A stretch of 64,000 bases of DNA from Alviniconcha marisindica (Eukaryota; Mollusca; Gastropoda; Provannidae): assembly GCA_018857735.1 (NCBI GenBank), contig JABMCL010002049.1, positions 411,001 through 475,000 on the forward strand. Direction: 5' to 3'. The position numbers and the translations under genes are program-made. The notes under the pieces were generated by a model. It did not search any database, was not told the origin of the DNA, and saw nothing but the letters and a program-made list of their open reading frames with translations. Below are positions 1 through 11,515 of the stretch, piece after piece. Position 1 is the first letter of the stretch, and every line of letters begins with the position of its first letter.

Positions 1-410
1 TTGTGTGCACAAGTGTAGCCCTTGTTTTGTGTGGATAGACAGCACTTGATATTTGATGCTTCCCCAGCTGCAAAGATTGTATTATGGCAAATAAAACAAA
101 TGAATCCAATTGCAAGTCTGATTATCTGTTTGTAACTTTGTGCAGTATTTGTAGTGTGTGAAGTTATTGCAATAGTTGTACAGTGTGAACATTGAAGAAC
201 AGTTCATTGTACACATTCTCAGTTTGTGTGATAGTTGTACACATCACACATGGTGTAATAGTGGGAGAGTGTACATTTTGTGTTCCAGTTTTATGGTGGG
301 AACTTCATGGGGTTGTGTGTAACAGTTTACACAATGGGAACTTTGTATAACAGTTTTACAGTGTTGCGTTTGTGCCCTGCACTGCAAATCTCTGTGTGTT
401 CTTCCTGCAG

Positions 411-1387
411 GTGTTCTGCGTGCACGGCGGGATCCCCAGTCCAGAGCACGAGGGTGGCGGTCACCTGGAGGCCATCAACAAGATCCCCGTGCCGCTCCCA
501 GACCCTGAGTCTGACAGCCCCATGGCCTGGGAGATCCTGTGGAGTGACCCTATCAGGTGAGGGCACTGCAGTCTGACCTTTCCCATGATCCCTCTGTCTG
601 ACCTTTCCCTTGATCCCTCAGTCTGACCTTTTCCATGATCCCTCATGGCCTTTTCCATCCTGAAGTATGACTTCTCCCATCATTCCCCAGTCTGACCTCT
701 CCCATCATCCCAAAGTCTGACCTCTCCCATCATCCTGCAGTCTGACCTCTCCCATAATCCCCCAGTCTGACCTCTCCTATCATCCTGCAGTCTGACCTAT
801 CACAGCATCCTGCAGTCTGACCTCTCACAGCATCCTGCAGTCTGACCTCTGACCTTTCCCACCATCCTGCAGTATGACCTCTCCCACCATCCTGCAGTAT
901 GACCTCTCCCACCATCCTGCAGTCTGACCTCTCCCATCATTCTGCAGTCTGACCTCATCATGTGAGGAGCATTTCCGGTATTTTGTTTAAACAGTGCACT
1001 GCAAGAAATGTGTCTAGAATTTAACCTCTTTTTTTTTTATGGGGTGTCAGAACTGCTTGTTGGACCATATGTCTTCCATCTTGGAAGCCTGGAGTGGGTC
1101 AGAGTATACTCCAGTTTCACACATTTCTATTTCTATTCTCAAGTGAAACGGTATTGAGTGTACCCTTACTCACCTCTTGAACTTTCAGCCTTGACCTTGT
1201 GACCCCTGAGGTGATGAAGGACATGAAGGAGCACCATGGGTTCACATTCAACACTCGCCGTGGCACGGCCCATTTCTTCAGTTGCAATGCTCTGTTTGCG
1301 TTTCTGGAACGCAATGGTCTGTCTCATGTTATACGGGCTCATGAGGTACAGGAGGTGGGATTTCAGGTGAGATGCTGTATGTTAGTT

Positions 1388-1445
<58 letters not shown>

Positions 1446-2352
1446 TTCATGTTAGCATGTGAGTTTGTATGTCTGTAAACAGGTTTGCATGGGTGCGTGT
1501 ATGTATGTGAGAGACAGGGAGAGATGAATAATTACAATGTCATTTTCAAGTTAAAAAAAAGTTCTGGAATGTGACTGGAAAAAAAAGAAGCAGTTGTGAG
1601 AGAAAAAAAATCATCATACGAAATGAATAACATAAATGCATGCACGGCGGGATCCCCAGTCCAGAATACAAGGGTGGCGGTCACTGGAGGCCCCCCCTCC
1701 CCCCCTCCCCATCCTACACACACACACCTTCCCCACCCCCACCCCCACCTCTTTGTTCCCTCTTCCCTTTGTTCTTACCTTTAGTGAAATAGGCTTTGTA
1801 GAGGGGGAAGCCAGCACATTAATGAAGCACAGTCTATGGCCATTTTCCAGGCACACTGCTGCAGTGAGCACATTATTGAAGCACAATCTATGGCCGTTTT
1901 CCAGGCACACTGCTGCAGTGAGCACATTATTGAAGCACAATCTATGGCCGTTTTCCAGGCACACTGCTGCAGTGAGCACATTATTGAAGCACAATCTATG
2001 GCCGTTTTCCAGGCACACTGCTGCAGTGAGCACATTATTGAAGCACAATCTATGGCCGTTTTCCAGGCACACTGCTGCAGTGAGCACATTATTGAAGCAC
2101 AATCTATGGCCATTTTCCAAGCACAGTGCTGCAGTGAGCACATTATCAAAGCACAGCCTATGGCCGTTTTCCAAGCACAGTGCTGCAGTGAGGCTCACCT
2201 GTCATTCTTGTTCCCCTTTGTGGCAGGTTCAACAGCAGGGGAAGCTACTCACAGTGTTTTCCTCCTCTCGATACTGTGGCGGGGCCAACGATGCAGCGTG
2301 TGTCCTGGCGGACAACTACAAGTTACGAATGATTCGCATCGATACCACATAA
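411..2352 (+). CDS. PPP-family Ser/Thr protein phosphatase, C-terminal part (3 exons, 5' end outside window)
   Basis: Exons are 411-556, 1189-1366 and 2227-2352; all junctions are AG/GT and phases agree (AG|C makes Ser between exons 1 and 2). The first exon starts VFCVHGGIPSP, the PPP metal-site HGG motif, and ends WEILWSDPIS. The second holds TRRGTAHFFSCNALFAFLERNG and RAHEVQEVGF, where RAH carries the second metal-binding His. The third encodes LLTVFSSSRYCGGANDAACV and ends at TAA 2350-2352. The upstream GDxHG, GDxVDRG and GNHE motifs must lie left of the window. The enzyme would remove phosphate from Ser/Thr residues using two metal ions. The region around RYCGGANDA differs from PP1/PP2A/PP2B (usually NYCG), so I cannot assign a subfamily. 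Introns hold a 25-bp array, a 54-bp array and a fragment copied from the first exon. Confidence 0.88.
566..958 (+). repeat. 25-bp tandem repeat in phosphatase intron
   Basis: About 16 imperfect copies of a roughly 25-bp unit with core CTGCAGTCTGACCTCTCCCA start just after the donor at 557 and fill most of the intron. The units are pyrimidine-rich and many contain TGCAG, so they resemble weak 3' splice sites. Confidence 0.85.
1389..1443 (+). repeat. (GT)n microsatellite
   Basis: About 27 GT dinucleotides in the second phosphatase intron, starting about 25 bases after the donor. Confidence 0.95.
1641..1692 (+). pseudogene. Intronic copy of part of the phosphatase HGG exon
   Basis: This stretch matches 421-473 of the upstream exon, including the HGGIPSP codons, in the same orientation. 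By eye it differs by three transitions (G-A, C-T, G-A) clustered after CCAGA and by one missing C. The base loss breaks the frame and no splice sites flank it, so it is not a usable exon. It lies in the next intron but one relative to its source exon. Confidence 0.85.
1817..2190 (+). repeat. 54-bp minisatellite, about 7 copies, in phosphatase intron
   Basis: Tandem units of 54 bp (18 codons) with core GCACACTGCTGCAGTGAGCA and TATGGCCGTTTTCCAG; inner copies are nearly identical and the outer ones diverge. Because the unit is a multiple of three, long open frames exist on both strands; these are artefacts of periodicity. The array ends about 35 bases before the acceptor at 2226. Confidence 0.93.
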
Positions 2353-2693
2353 CCCTACTTGCTCTCTGCTCCAGTAGAATGGAACATTATGTGGTCATGG
2401 TCTCCTACATAATGGGTCTGGTTAATGAGGCAGTTACTTTTTAATTTTGTATTGCTCATATTTTTATTGATTTTGTTTTCATCAGATAATTTGTTGTATA
2501 TATTTATTTTTACTTTTGAGAAATATTTTTTCTATTTTGGGTATTGACCTGTGCAGGAAATATTGTTTAGTATTTATAATGTAAAAAATACTTACGGTGA
2601 TGATGAAAATAGTAATGGCAATATTTTGGAAATTATGCTCCATGTTGTAATTCCACATTTGTGGTGTGCAGAAAATACTTTCCTGGAGCAGAA

Positions 2694-2704
2694 AATAAAA
2701 TAAA
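2694..2704 (+). terminator. Polyadenylation signals of the phosphatase gene
   Basis: Two overlapping AATAAA hexamers at 2694-2699 and 2699-2704, about 340 bases past the stop codon, after an AT-rich 3' untranslated stretch. Confidence 0.6.
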
Positions 2705-3005
2705 CAATTGGTAGAACCCTTTCTTTAGTATGTTACACCTGTGATAATTGCTTTAAAGAAAACAGCAGCTGAAGGCAAAATTACATTTACCAAATAAAGC
2801 AAAAAGCATTAAATCATTTTTATATCATGCTTTTTTCTCCTCAGTGTCCCGCTCTCCCTTTAATTGTCAGAAGTCTTCTTTTTTTTCTCCCTTTTTTTAA
2901 ACACTGGGTGCCATGAAAATATCCCTCAGTGGTACTGATGAAATGCCTCTTTTAACTTTCATTTCTGTGGGATTTCTCTGCTGCCCTTGTTTGCTATTGT
3001 CCAGT

Positions 3006-3523
3006 CCCAGTAAACATGCTGGATCTGATTCGCATCCGGTCCGGATCAGGTGGGAAGCATTGGCCAGAAGCGGGTCGGATGATTCTTGCACACCAGCTTG
3101 CTTCTGGACTGGATCCGTTTGGCCAAAAGCTGACACAATCAGCCAGAACTAAATCAGATCTGGGCTGGTTTTTGCACAATATTATCTGGGTCATCTGTGG
3201 ATAAACAGAACCGAGTCCAAAAGTTGGAAACAGGTAGTGGGCCGGTTGCGTCCTGCCAGAAACCGGGCCCGATGATTCCTGCACTAGCTTGCTTCCAGAC
3301 CAGATGCGTTTGGCCAAACCCTGACCAGGCCATCCAGATCAGATCCGTGCTGCTTTTGCACAACATGATCCATGCCTTCTTTGGAAGAACGGAGCTGAAA
3401 CGGATGCTGGCAGTCAGATCCAGCATATACTATCCAGCCCGATTCTGGTGGCATGCTGGCCATAATGGCCATAACTGGCTGTAACCAAAACGCTTCCAGA
3501 TCAGATCCAGCATGTTTACTGGG
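3006..3523. mobile_element. Non-autonomous DNA element with 23-bp terminal inverted repeats
   Basis: The ends CCCAGTAAACATGCTGGATC (3006 onward) and GATCCAGCATGTTTACTGGG (ending 3523) are perfect inverted copies over 23 bp. The 518-bp interior holds two diverged direct copies of a roughly 190-bp block (about 3040-3200 and 3240-3400) with GATGATTC, TGCTTC and GTTTGGCCAAA landmarks. No transposase frame is present and I see no clear target-site duplication, so the superfamily is unassigned. Confidence 0.75.
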
Positions 3524-6500
3524 GTGCAATTGTTCACCTCTCAGTCTTCTCAAACTTTAGTGTTCTGATGGCCTGCCTTCCCTCTTTTAGGATGTTTATT
3601 TTTCACATCCGTTGCTATACTGCAGTGATTTTTTTCTTCTCTTTTATTGATGTTTCTGGGGGTTAATGTAGATATGTTGTTCTTTTTCTGGCCCAAACCA
3701 GTATATGCTGTTACTTTTCCCAGAGCAGTATGCTTGTTTAAGTTTGGTGTTTGTTTTATATGATGTGTGCATGTGTCTGTTATAAGTGATATGTTTTATA
3801 TGTGTGCATGTGTGTTATGATTTCACAAACTGCCAATCTCCAGCCTTTGTTCTACTATGGTGAGAACTAATGCATGGAAACAGACCTGCCTTTTGGGAGC
3901 TATCATCAAACTCAGTATTACTGAACTTGGGTTAATTCACTGACAAAGTTCTGTCTGCAGTTTTCAATTTACGGTTGAAGTCAATTCTCACTGCCACCAT
4001 TTGCATTGGTGTTGTGTGCACATAGTCTTGGCCACCAAGTTCCACATGTGCGGCTTTGGGTGAGAGTCTGGTTAGCAGAGACTGGAGAGAGAACAAAATC
4101 CCCCTAATCCAGTCACAGTTATTTCCAGCAATAGATCATAAAATGTGCATGTATACAAATTATTTCCAGAAGCTGATTTGAACAAACGTGATGTCATTTG
4201 TTCATTTTTGGTGGGTGTTGGAGGGGAGGGGATGTGTGCATTGTGGAGAAACTAAGATTTGCTGGTACCTAGACCATGATGAGACTAAGCATGCTGTGAG
4301 TCTGATGGTGGCCTTAAATAGTTTACAGATTTTGGCTAAGGTTTGTATGTGTTACAGGGAGGGAGGGAGGGGGTGTCTTTCTGATCTCAAAAGTATGCTC
4401 GTTGGCATTTTCTGGTGATAACTAGATGTTAATGAACTAATGGTGTGCTGGATCAGTAAAAAAGCTTTGCTCTTCTCTTTCTAACAGTAACCCATGGATG
4501 TGTTTTTATTGGGGTTGGGGGGGGGGGGGGGGGGGTAAAATCTTGATTATGAGCCAGTCAAGCATTGCCTTCTCTGACATGATCTTTCTCATCTCTGTTA
4601 AGAAAAATAAAATAAACTCTGCATGTCTTCTTGGACATTGGCCCTGTTTCTCTAACTGTAAATAGTCATTTTCACAAGCATAATGCTAATGGCGCACTCT
4701 GTACTTAATTTGTTTTGGGCTGTGAGCAGAGAGATTGACTGCAGTTTTAATCTTCGCACCATTAGCTACATCGCCCATAAACTGTTGGCAGGCACAGTTA
4801 TGGGTTTGCCAAATTGCCTGTAGACTGGTAGTTGTACAGTTGAACTGCCATTGAGTACACCCCCTTGGACATGCCAAAGAACATTGTTTTTGCAGACGGG
4901 TTGTCTTTTGTGGAGACACTGGAAACTTTGTTTCTGCAGACAGGATGTTTTTTGCAGATGGTTTGTCTTTTGTGGAGACTTTGGAAGCTTTGTTTTTTGC
5001 AGATGGGATGTTTTTTGTTAAGAGTTTTGTAACATTGTCTTTGCAGACAGGTTGTTTTGTTGAGAATGTTGTCAAGCTGTGGAAGTTTTGATGAACTGTC
5101 ATGCTTACAGTGGACACAGCTGGTGTTGTGTACAACAGTAGGTAGGTGGAATCGGGGGTGGGGGGGGGGGGGAGGGGGGGGGGGCAGGGGGGGGGGAGGG
5201 GGGGAAGAAAGGCAGTAATCCTAACGCAGTTAATTATGAAGATTCATAGGGTGTTTGGGTCGGTCAGGTCATTCACTTTCAGATCTGCAGCTAGACCAGT
5301 CCTGCAGCTGCAGTGATCCGCAGAGGTGCCTTGGGTGCTTCTGCTTTATTTTGAAAAAAAAAGAAGAGGAAAAGTCTACTGTTTTTTTGTTGTGGGGGGA
5401 GGAGGGGGGGGGGGGGGGGGTCTGCACAAAGTTGCACACATTTAAGATGTTCAGTACTGGCAGTTGTTTTGAAGAGCACCCACCCAGAGCTTAACTGGTA
5501 CAGCTGCTAGGGTGTGAAAGACATGGACTTTGATTTCGACACTCAGAGAGTCAGAGAAGTGAGCTTGACAAAGTTTTGTTCCTTGTTTTTTGGTCACTTG
5601 TGTCACAGATGTTTTGTTCGCTTTGGACACATGTTTTGCAGTTCATACACTCATTGATGCCAGAATGTCAGATAGATTTGGCTTGGCAGTGCTACGCATC
5701 TATTTCTTGTGTGATTCCATGTTTTTTGTGTGTGTGTTTATTTTTTCTGTTTGTTTTTTAAGTTGGGAGGTGAGCATTGGGTTTACAAGTCTGGTTTGGT
5801 TTGGATGTGTATGTTGCTTATTTGTGTTTGGTAGCACCTATGCTTATGCATACTGATACACATTGCTTTAGGTGAGCTGGATGTTTGGCATGTGAGTGAT
5901 TTCATTTTGTGGAATTATGAAACTTTCAAATCAGATCTTTAGAATTGGGGATGAGCAAAGACAAGCTTGCCTAAAGAAGGGAAGTTGTGCTTAAGCAGTT
6001 AATAGCCTCTTTTCACCAAGGAGCTTTCTGGTCCAAATTTGGATAAATTGAAGTTAAGTGAATGCAAAAGTTGCGATTATTTATTTATTTATGTCCCTGT
6101 GTGTCTGGGTTTGTGTGACCTACCGATCAAACACTAAAAGGCAGCATTTTTTTCTTCTTCTTTCTTTCCCCCCCCCCCCCACCCCGAGACATATGCATTA
6201 ACTAAAGATGTAATCTTGACTTTCTTTGTCAACCCACCTATCTTTTGTCAGCATCAGCAAACTGTTATTTTCTTTGTTTTGTGGTCTTTGTGAGCTCCAC
6301 ACACAAGCTACAGATAGAACTGGGGTTCCTCTGGCATTGCAGAATGTCTTTGAAAAAATGTACCTAATAATCAACATATATATTGCATAGATGAGCTGGA
6401 ACGGTGCTGATGTTGAAGTGTGCGTGAACTCGTTGTTTCTCCTTTTCTGTGCCTGTTTGTGCGCGAGTCGGTTTTCCAGTGTACCAACAGTGTGCATGTT

Positions 6501-6912
6501 TTTCTGCTCCTCAACATGTTGTATGTTTTGTTTCAAGTGTCATCTATAAAGACATTCATGAAGGTGTATGGTTCCTTTTTTTAAATAAAATAAAGTTATT
6601 CACTCATTCCATGAACTTTTAAATGCATGGTGTTTGCATTCTGCACTGCACATTCATTTGCATGCTTGCTTAGCTTGAAGCAAAAATTGTATAGTATAGG
6701 AATACTAAAAATGGCAGAAGTTATGATTGTCAAATATGGTCACACACTTTTAGTACTTAGTCTTCACAAAGTGAAGACAACAGATTTGCATCATTTTGCA
6801 CTTGTTTGATGTGATTTTTTTTTCTTGGGCTGGGGGGGGGGGGGGGGGGCAATTATGGTGATAATTTGATAGGTCATTTTTAGGGCTGATGGCAAATCAT
6901 CCCGACCTATGT
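3524..6912. other. Intergenic, no gene recognised
   Basis: AT-rich sequence with poly-G tracts (4517-4536, 5157-5208, 5399-5420, 6831-6849), a poly-C tract near 6171, and a TTTGCAGACAGG-type repeat at about 4885-5065. AATAAA motifs occur near 4603 and 6582. The longer open frames here are repetitive or low-complexity and show no family motif. Confidence 0.6.
4885..5065 (+). repeat. Short degenerate tandem repeat
   Basis: About six to seven loose copies of a 25-40 bp unit built on TTTGCAGA(C/T)(G/A)GG(A/T)TGT. It accounts for the 149-codon open frame on the opposite strand. Confidence 0.65.
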
Positions 6913-7360
6913 GAGGCGAAGTGGCCGAGGGGCTCACATTGTGGTAGTCAGTGCCACACAACTGGGATCCTGGGATCCACCCTTCCTCATCCCAGGCTCA
7001 ACATTGTACTTTTGTTGTTGTTGTCTTCAACGCTGGCCTGGCCAGGGACACGAGACTGACTGTCCAGTCCTTCAGCCGGGGATGTAAAAGCATGCTGGAC
7101 CCTTGTGCTTTCTGGCTGTGTAGCTGGAAATTGAAGAAGAGTAGTATCATGCACTGACTTTTTCATCACACAGAACAACACTTCAACAGTTCAACCCCTA
7201 TCTGTTCTGAAACGATGTGTTGCAGGAAAGGCACAGCGTGTCTGGGAGGACGTCATGGCGCGCTCCCCACTGCGCATGTCTAATTAATGTCTCTCTCTAC
7301 ACACTGATGTCACATATTCAGGTGCATGACAATATTAAATCTACTACTACTACTACTACC
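6913..7360 (+). mobile_element. tRNA-derived SINE (Leu/Ser-tRNA-like head)
   Basis: The head GGCGAAGTGGCCGAGGGG resembles the A box of a leucine or serine tRNA, and GGGATCCACCC about 50 bases on resembles a B box. A body without coding potential follows. It ends in AATATTAAATCTACTACTAC, a 3' end with a short (ACT)n tail as many SINEs have. Exact borders and target-site duplication were not found. Confidence 0.65.
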
Positions 7361-9894
7361 AAGACAAGCAGTTAAAGAATCATTTTGGTTGTAGAAAACA
7401 TCAAAAGCTTCACAGAATTGTAGAGAACTGTAAAGGTTCTGGTGACCTTGACCTAATTTGAATGTGGCAGCCTCATTTTGCTGTTGAAAGCATCAACAAC
7501 TTGACAGAATTAGCAGAGAATGGTGGAACATCATTCAGATTGACCTAATTTGAATGTTGTAGCATTATTTTGTTGTTCAAAACAGCAACGTATTTACATA
7601 ATTAGCAGAGGATGGTGCTTGCAGTGACCTACATCTGATTTGATAGTTACAGCATCATTTGTATTAGTTTAAAATATTTAAAATGTAAAACCTTTACCAA
7701 ATTGTACAGACTGGTGTCATGTTCAGATCTAGTCGTTATGCCCTTGCGCTTGAATTTAAACAGAGAGAACTATGTATAGTTGCAGTTTTTCTTTGCTTCA
7801 TGTAGTTACATTTACAGTTTAGCCTTTTGAATGCAGGTCGCTAGGGCATTCACTTGACAATGGGGTTAATATTTACAGTTAGCCTTTTGGTCACTAGGGC
7901 ATTCACTTGACAGCCTAGGTGGGGTTAATGTTGAATGAAATTAGTACCTAGTTGGAGGCTCCTCCTTCCTCCCAAAAACCATCATGGACTGGAACTCATT
8001 ACCCATGGAAGTGGTGGAGGTCCCCACCCTTGATGCTTTTGTGTTAAGGGTATCGAACTGAACAATTACCTACAGTCACCCCCCACCCCCCACCCCTGTT
8101 CCTGATTTGTTGTTGTTGTTGTTTTTGCCAGACCAGTACAACAACAAACACCCCAAGTTATAGGCGTCAGAGTAATCAACACATTGATTGTGGGCCCATA
8201 AATGAAAGAAGAAGAAGGTCTTTATCTTCTTTTCATCTGCCAAGGGTTTCACTGGAGAGCAGCTCTTGAGATGACATCTGTGGTGTTCTGCAAAACATCC
8301 CACAGGTCCATACAGCTTTTGGTACATTTGCAACACACACTTTTCATTGGCAGTCTTCTTGGCAAAGGATACTTGCTTCATTTGACCATTTCCATACTAT
8401 TCACATTCCCTCTCGCTTTGCATTGTAAATAGACTGGTGAAATAAAATCAGTCTGTTCATTGTGGACTTATTATCAGGAACACAGTCAGTATTACTTGAT
8501 GCCTATGGCTCATTTCCTGCATGACTGTTGTATATGTATATTTGCAGTGATTTAGTGATGCGTAGTGTGACAAGAGAGTGGAAGAGGCATCCTCAGTTCC
8601 ATGGACTTTTCACAGTCATTATCTTCTTTGTGCAATCTAGTGGTGTGGACGCACGAAGAATATCAGCTCAACCAACAGTATTTTCTTCTTTTTATTTTTA
8701 TTTTTATGAGCATTGGGACAGTTTTAGAAGTGAACAATGTTGCATTCATTTGTCTCTGCTGTGTTGTTGATGGAAGTGCAGTCACCAAAATTTCCCTATT
8801 TCTGCTTAAAGTGTTAACAAGTCATACACATTACAACTGAAAAATTCAGTTTGTTCATGGTTGGAGATACAGAGACTCTGAATCTCCACAATATTTTGAC
8901 AGTAATGATAATCATAACTAGATTGATATTTGCATATGTTTGTCCTCCCCCCCACAGTAATGATAATAATAACTAGATTGATACTTGCATATATTTGTCC
9001 TCCCCCCCCCCCCCCCCCACCACCACACACACACACACACACCTGCAGAAGTAGGTATTCTGAAGCTTACTGTGCCAGTAGTGTGCAAATTACCATACTG
9101 TTGCTTACATTTGCTGTACAGAAGTGTTTTATGTGCCTGTAACACTATCGGAGGGAAATTGTGAGAAATTTGGAAAGTGCAGGCAAGCGTGTGGAGCACA
9201 CCAGAGTGCCTGGAGAAAACCCCTGAGACTACTAACCTGAAAATCAGTATTATTTATTGATGGATGAAAGTCCTTTTTACCCCCTCAAACTTTCTTCAAT
9301 TGGGAAGAGCCTGAATCATCATTTTGATTATTTCTGCTACTGCTATCGGGTATCGGTGTTTTCGATGCTGCCGGTCAGTCATTATAGGCCTTCTGTTTTC
9401 AAAAGGTGGACGTGGGATCTTCAGTGTGCACCATGATCTAAGTGTGTGCTGTGCACAAGAACGAGGTGAGGCAGACAGTGATGAGTCGGCACGAGTGTTG
9501 ACTCAGAACTAAAAATTGGCCCTTCACCCTGTCACACCCAGAAATCGAACCCTTTGCTACTGGATTTATAGCTCAACTGACACAAACACCTCAAACTTTT
9601 ATTTTGAAAAAAAGAAGAAGAAAAAATGATGAATGGTGATGATGGCAGTGATGGTGATCATGATACGATACTACTTGTACTGATGAGGATAACAACATGA
9701 AAAGTAACAGCAATGTTCATAATTCACATAAAGTAACACTTGATTGCCCTGTGAAATGAAATTTGTTTTGAGACATACCATCTGTGTTACATGTAAAAGC
9801 ACAGGGCAATTACTGCCTGTAAAACAACATTAGCCAAATGGTAGTACTATAATTATTGCTATTATTACTAGGTATTTTTATATTTATTAATGGT
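7361..9894. other. Intergenic, no gene recognised
   Basis: Contains three loose repeats of a 'GACCTAATTTGAATGT...GCATCATTTTG' block at about 7440-7680, a duplicated 'AGCCTTTTG...CTAGGGCATTCACTTGAC' stretch (about 7819-7915), an AATAAA near 8442, and a duplicated TAATGATAATAATAACTAGATTGAT block at about 8900-9000 ending in poly-C and (CA)n. No convincing exon. Confidence 0.55.
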
Positions 9895-10020
9895 AATGAC
9901 TAGATTTTACGTTCGGCACACACATGTAATTTAAGTCCATTCAGTGTGCCATAATCCTGGAATACTTTGTTAGGCACACACATGTAATTTAAGTCCACTC
10001 AGTGTGCCATAAAGCTGGAA
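9895..10020 (+). repeat. Tandem duplication, about 58 bp x 2
   Basis: Two adjacent near-identical copies of GGCACACACATGTAATTTAA followed by GTCCA(T/C)TCAGTGTGCCATAA. Each unit is bounded by GGCACAC/GTGTGCC, a small inverted repeat. Confidence 0.8.
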
Positions 10021-10289
10021 AACTATGAGGCCTTTGTCCAGTGTGTGTTGTTTTAAACATGAAGAAGGGGAAAAAATTGTACTCTTCCCCCTTGAGTGTC
10101 AACCATGAGATGACCCTGTGTGGCTGACCGAACATCGATTCCTGAAACTAACTGGCAACAATGCAGGACTGGAACAAAGTTTTGAGTACAATTTCTTTTT
10201 AACAGAACGAATCTTGGATTGATTGATTGTGTTCCATGCTTCCAGTGGAATAATAAGCAGCATTATGAATTACTTGTAGCTCACTGCCC

Positions 10290-11515
10290 TAATGATGTGA
10301 ACGTAGGGTTTCACATTTAACACCAAGTTTTGCGTAACGTTAATGTACGGCATCACAATAATGTAACACCTGCCGTCAGTATGACACCAAACTTTGTGTA
10401 ACTTTGAGGTAAGACATCACAACAGTGTAACACCGGCATCTGATGTGACTCACAAATTTGTGTAACTTTAATGTATGTATGGTGTCGCAATGATACAACA
10501 TCTGCACTCAATATGACACCAAACTTTGTGTAAATTTAGGATGTCATAACAATGTAACACCTGCAACTGATGTGACACATGGATGTGTGTAACATTAGTG
10601 TATGATGTCATAAAGATGTAACACCTGCAGGCAATGTGACACCAAGTTTTGTATAATGTTAATGTATGATGTCACAATGATGTTACACTGGCAACCCATA
10701 TGACACAAAGATTTGCATAACATTAATCTATGGCATCACAGTGATGTACTACCTACAGCTTGGTATTCTTATGGTGTGCAATTTTAATGTATGGTGTCAC
10801 AACAATGTGACAGCTTTTGTGTAACATTAATGTATGACATAACAATGGTGTAACACCTGCTGTAACAATGGTGTAACACCTGCAGCATTGTGTTCTTGTG
10901 GTAAACAACTTTTATGTGTGGTGTCATGATGGTGTGACATGACAACAATGTGACATCAAGTAAGCAACTTTAATGTGTGGTGTCATGATGATGTGATATC
11001 ACGACGATGTGACATCAAGTAAGCAACTTTAATGTGTTGTGTCATGATGGTGTGACATGACAACGATGTGACATCAAGTAAGCAATTTAATGTGTGGTGT
11101 CATGATGATGTGATATAATGACAATGTGACATCAAGTAAGCAACTTTAATGTGTGGAGTCATGATATTGTGACATCACAGTGATGTGACATCAAGTAAGC
11201 AACTTTAATGTGTGGAGTCATGATGATGTGACATCACAACGATGTGACATCAAGCTTTGTCAGCGGTAAGGTATGGTGTCATTATACTGTAACACCTATA
11301 GCTTTTGATCTTAATGATGTGTAACTTTAATGCATGGTGTCAGCTTGGGGTCTTAATGATGTGTAGCATTAAGTGTATGCTGTCACAACGATGTGATCCC
11401 TGTAGCTTTGTATCGTAGTGATGTGTAGCATTGGTATCTTTTGTCACAACGATCTAACACCTGCAGCTTGATGTCCTTTAATGTATGGTGTCTTAACTAT
11501 GCATTGATGTGGTTC
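10290..11515 (+). repeat. Long degenerate minisatellite, about 60-bp unit
   Basis: Roughly 20 units alternate (A)TGTGACA(C/T)CAAG, GTAACTTTAATGTATGGTGT and CACAA(C/T)GATGTAACACCTGC. From about 10945 to 11255 a more uniform subfamily with GACATCAAGTAAGCAACTTT appears six times. The units contain near-palindromes such as GATGTGACATCAC. No frame stays open across it. Confidence 0.85.

Noticed and set aside
1614..2352. Long open frames on both strands (up to 238 codons) over the 54-bp array
   Set aside because: The unit is 18 codons long, so frames without a stop repeat indefinitely; the strand-symmetric openness and lack of any domain mark an artefact.
4686..5135. 149-codon minus-strand open frame
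   Set aside because: Composed mainly of a TTTGCAGACAGG-type repeat, with no conserved motif and no splice context.
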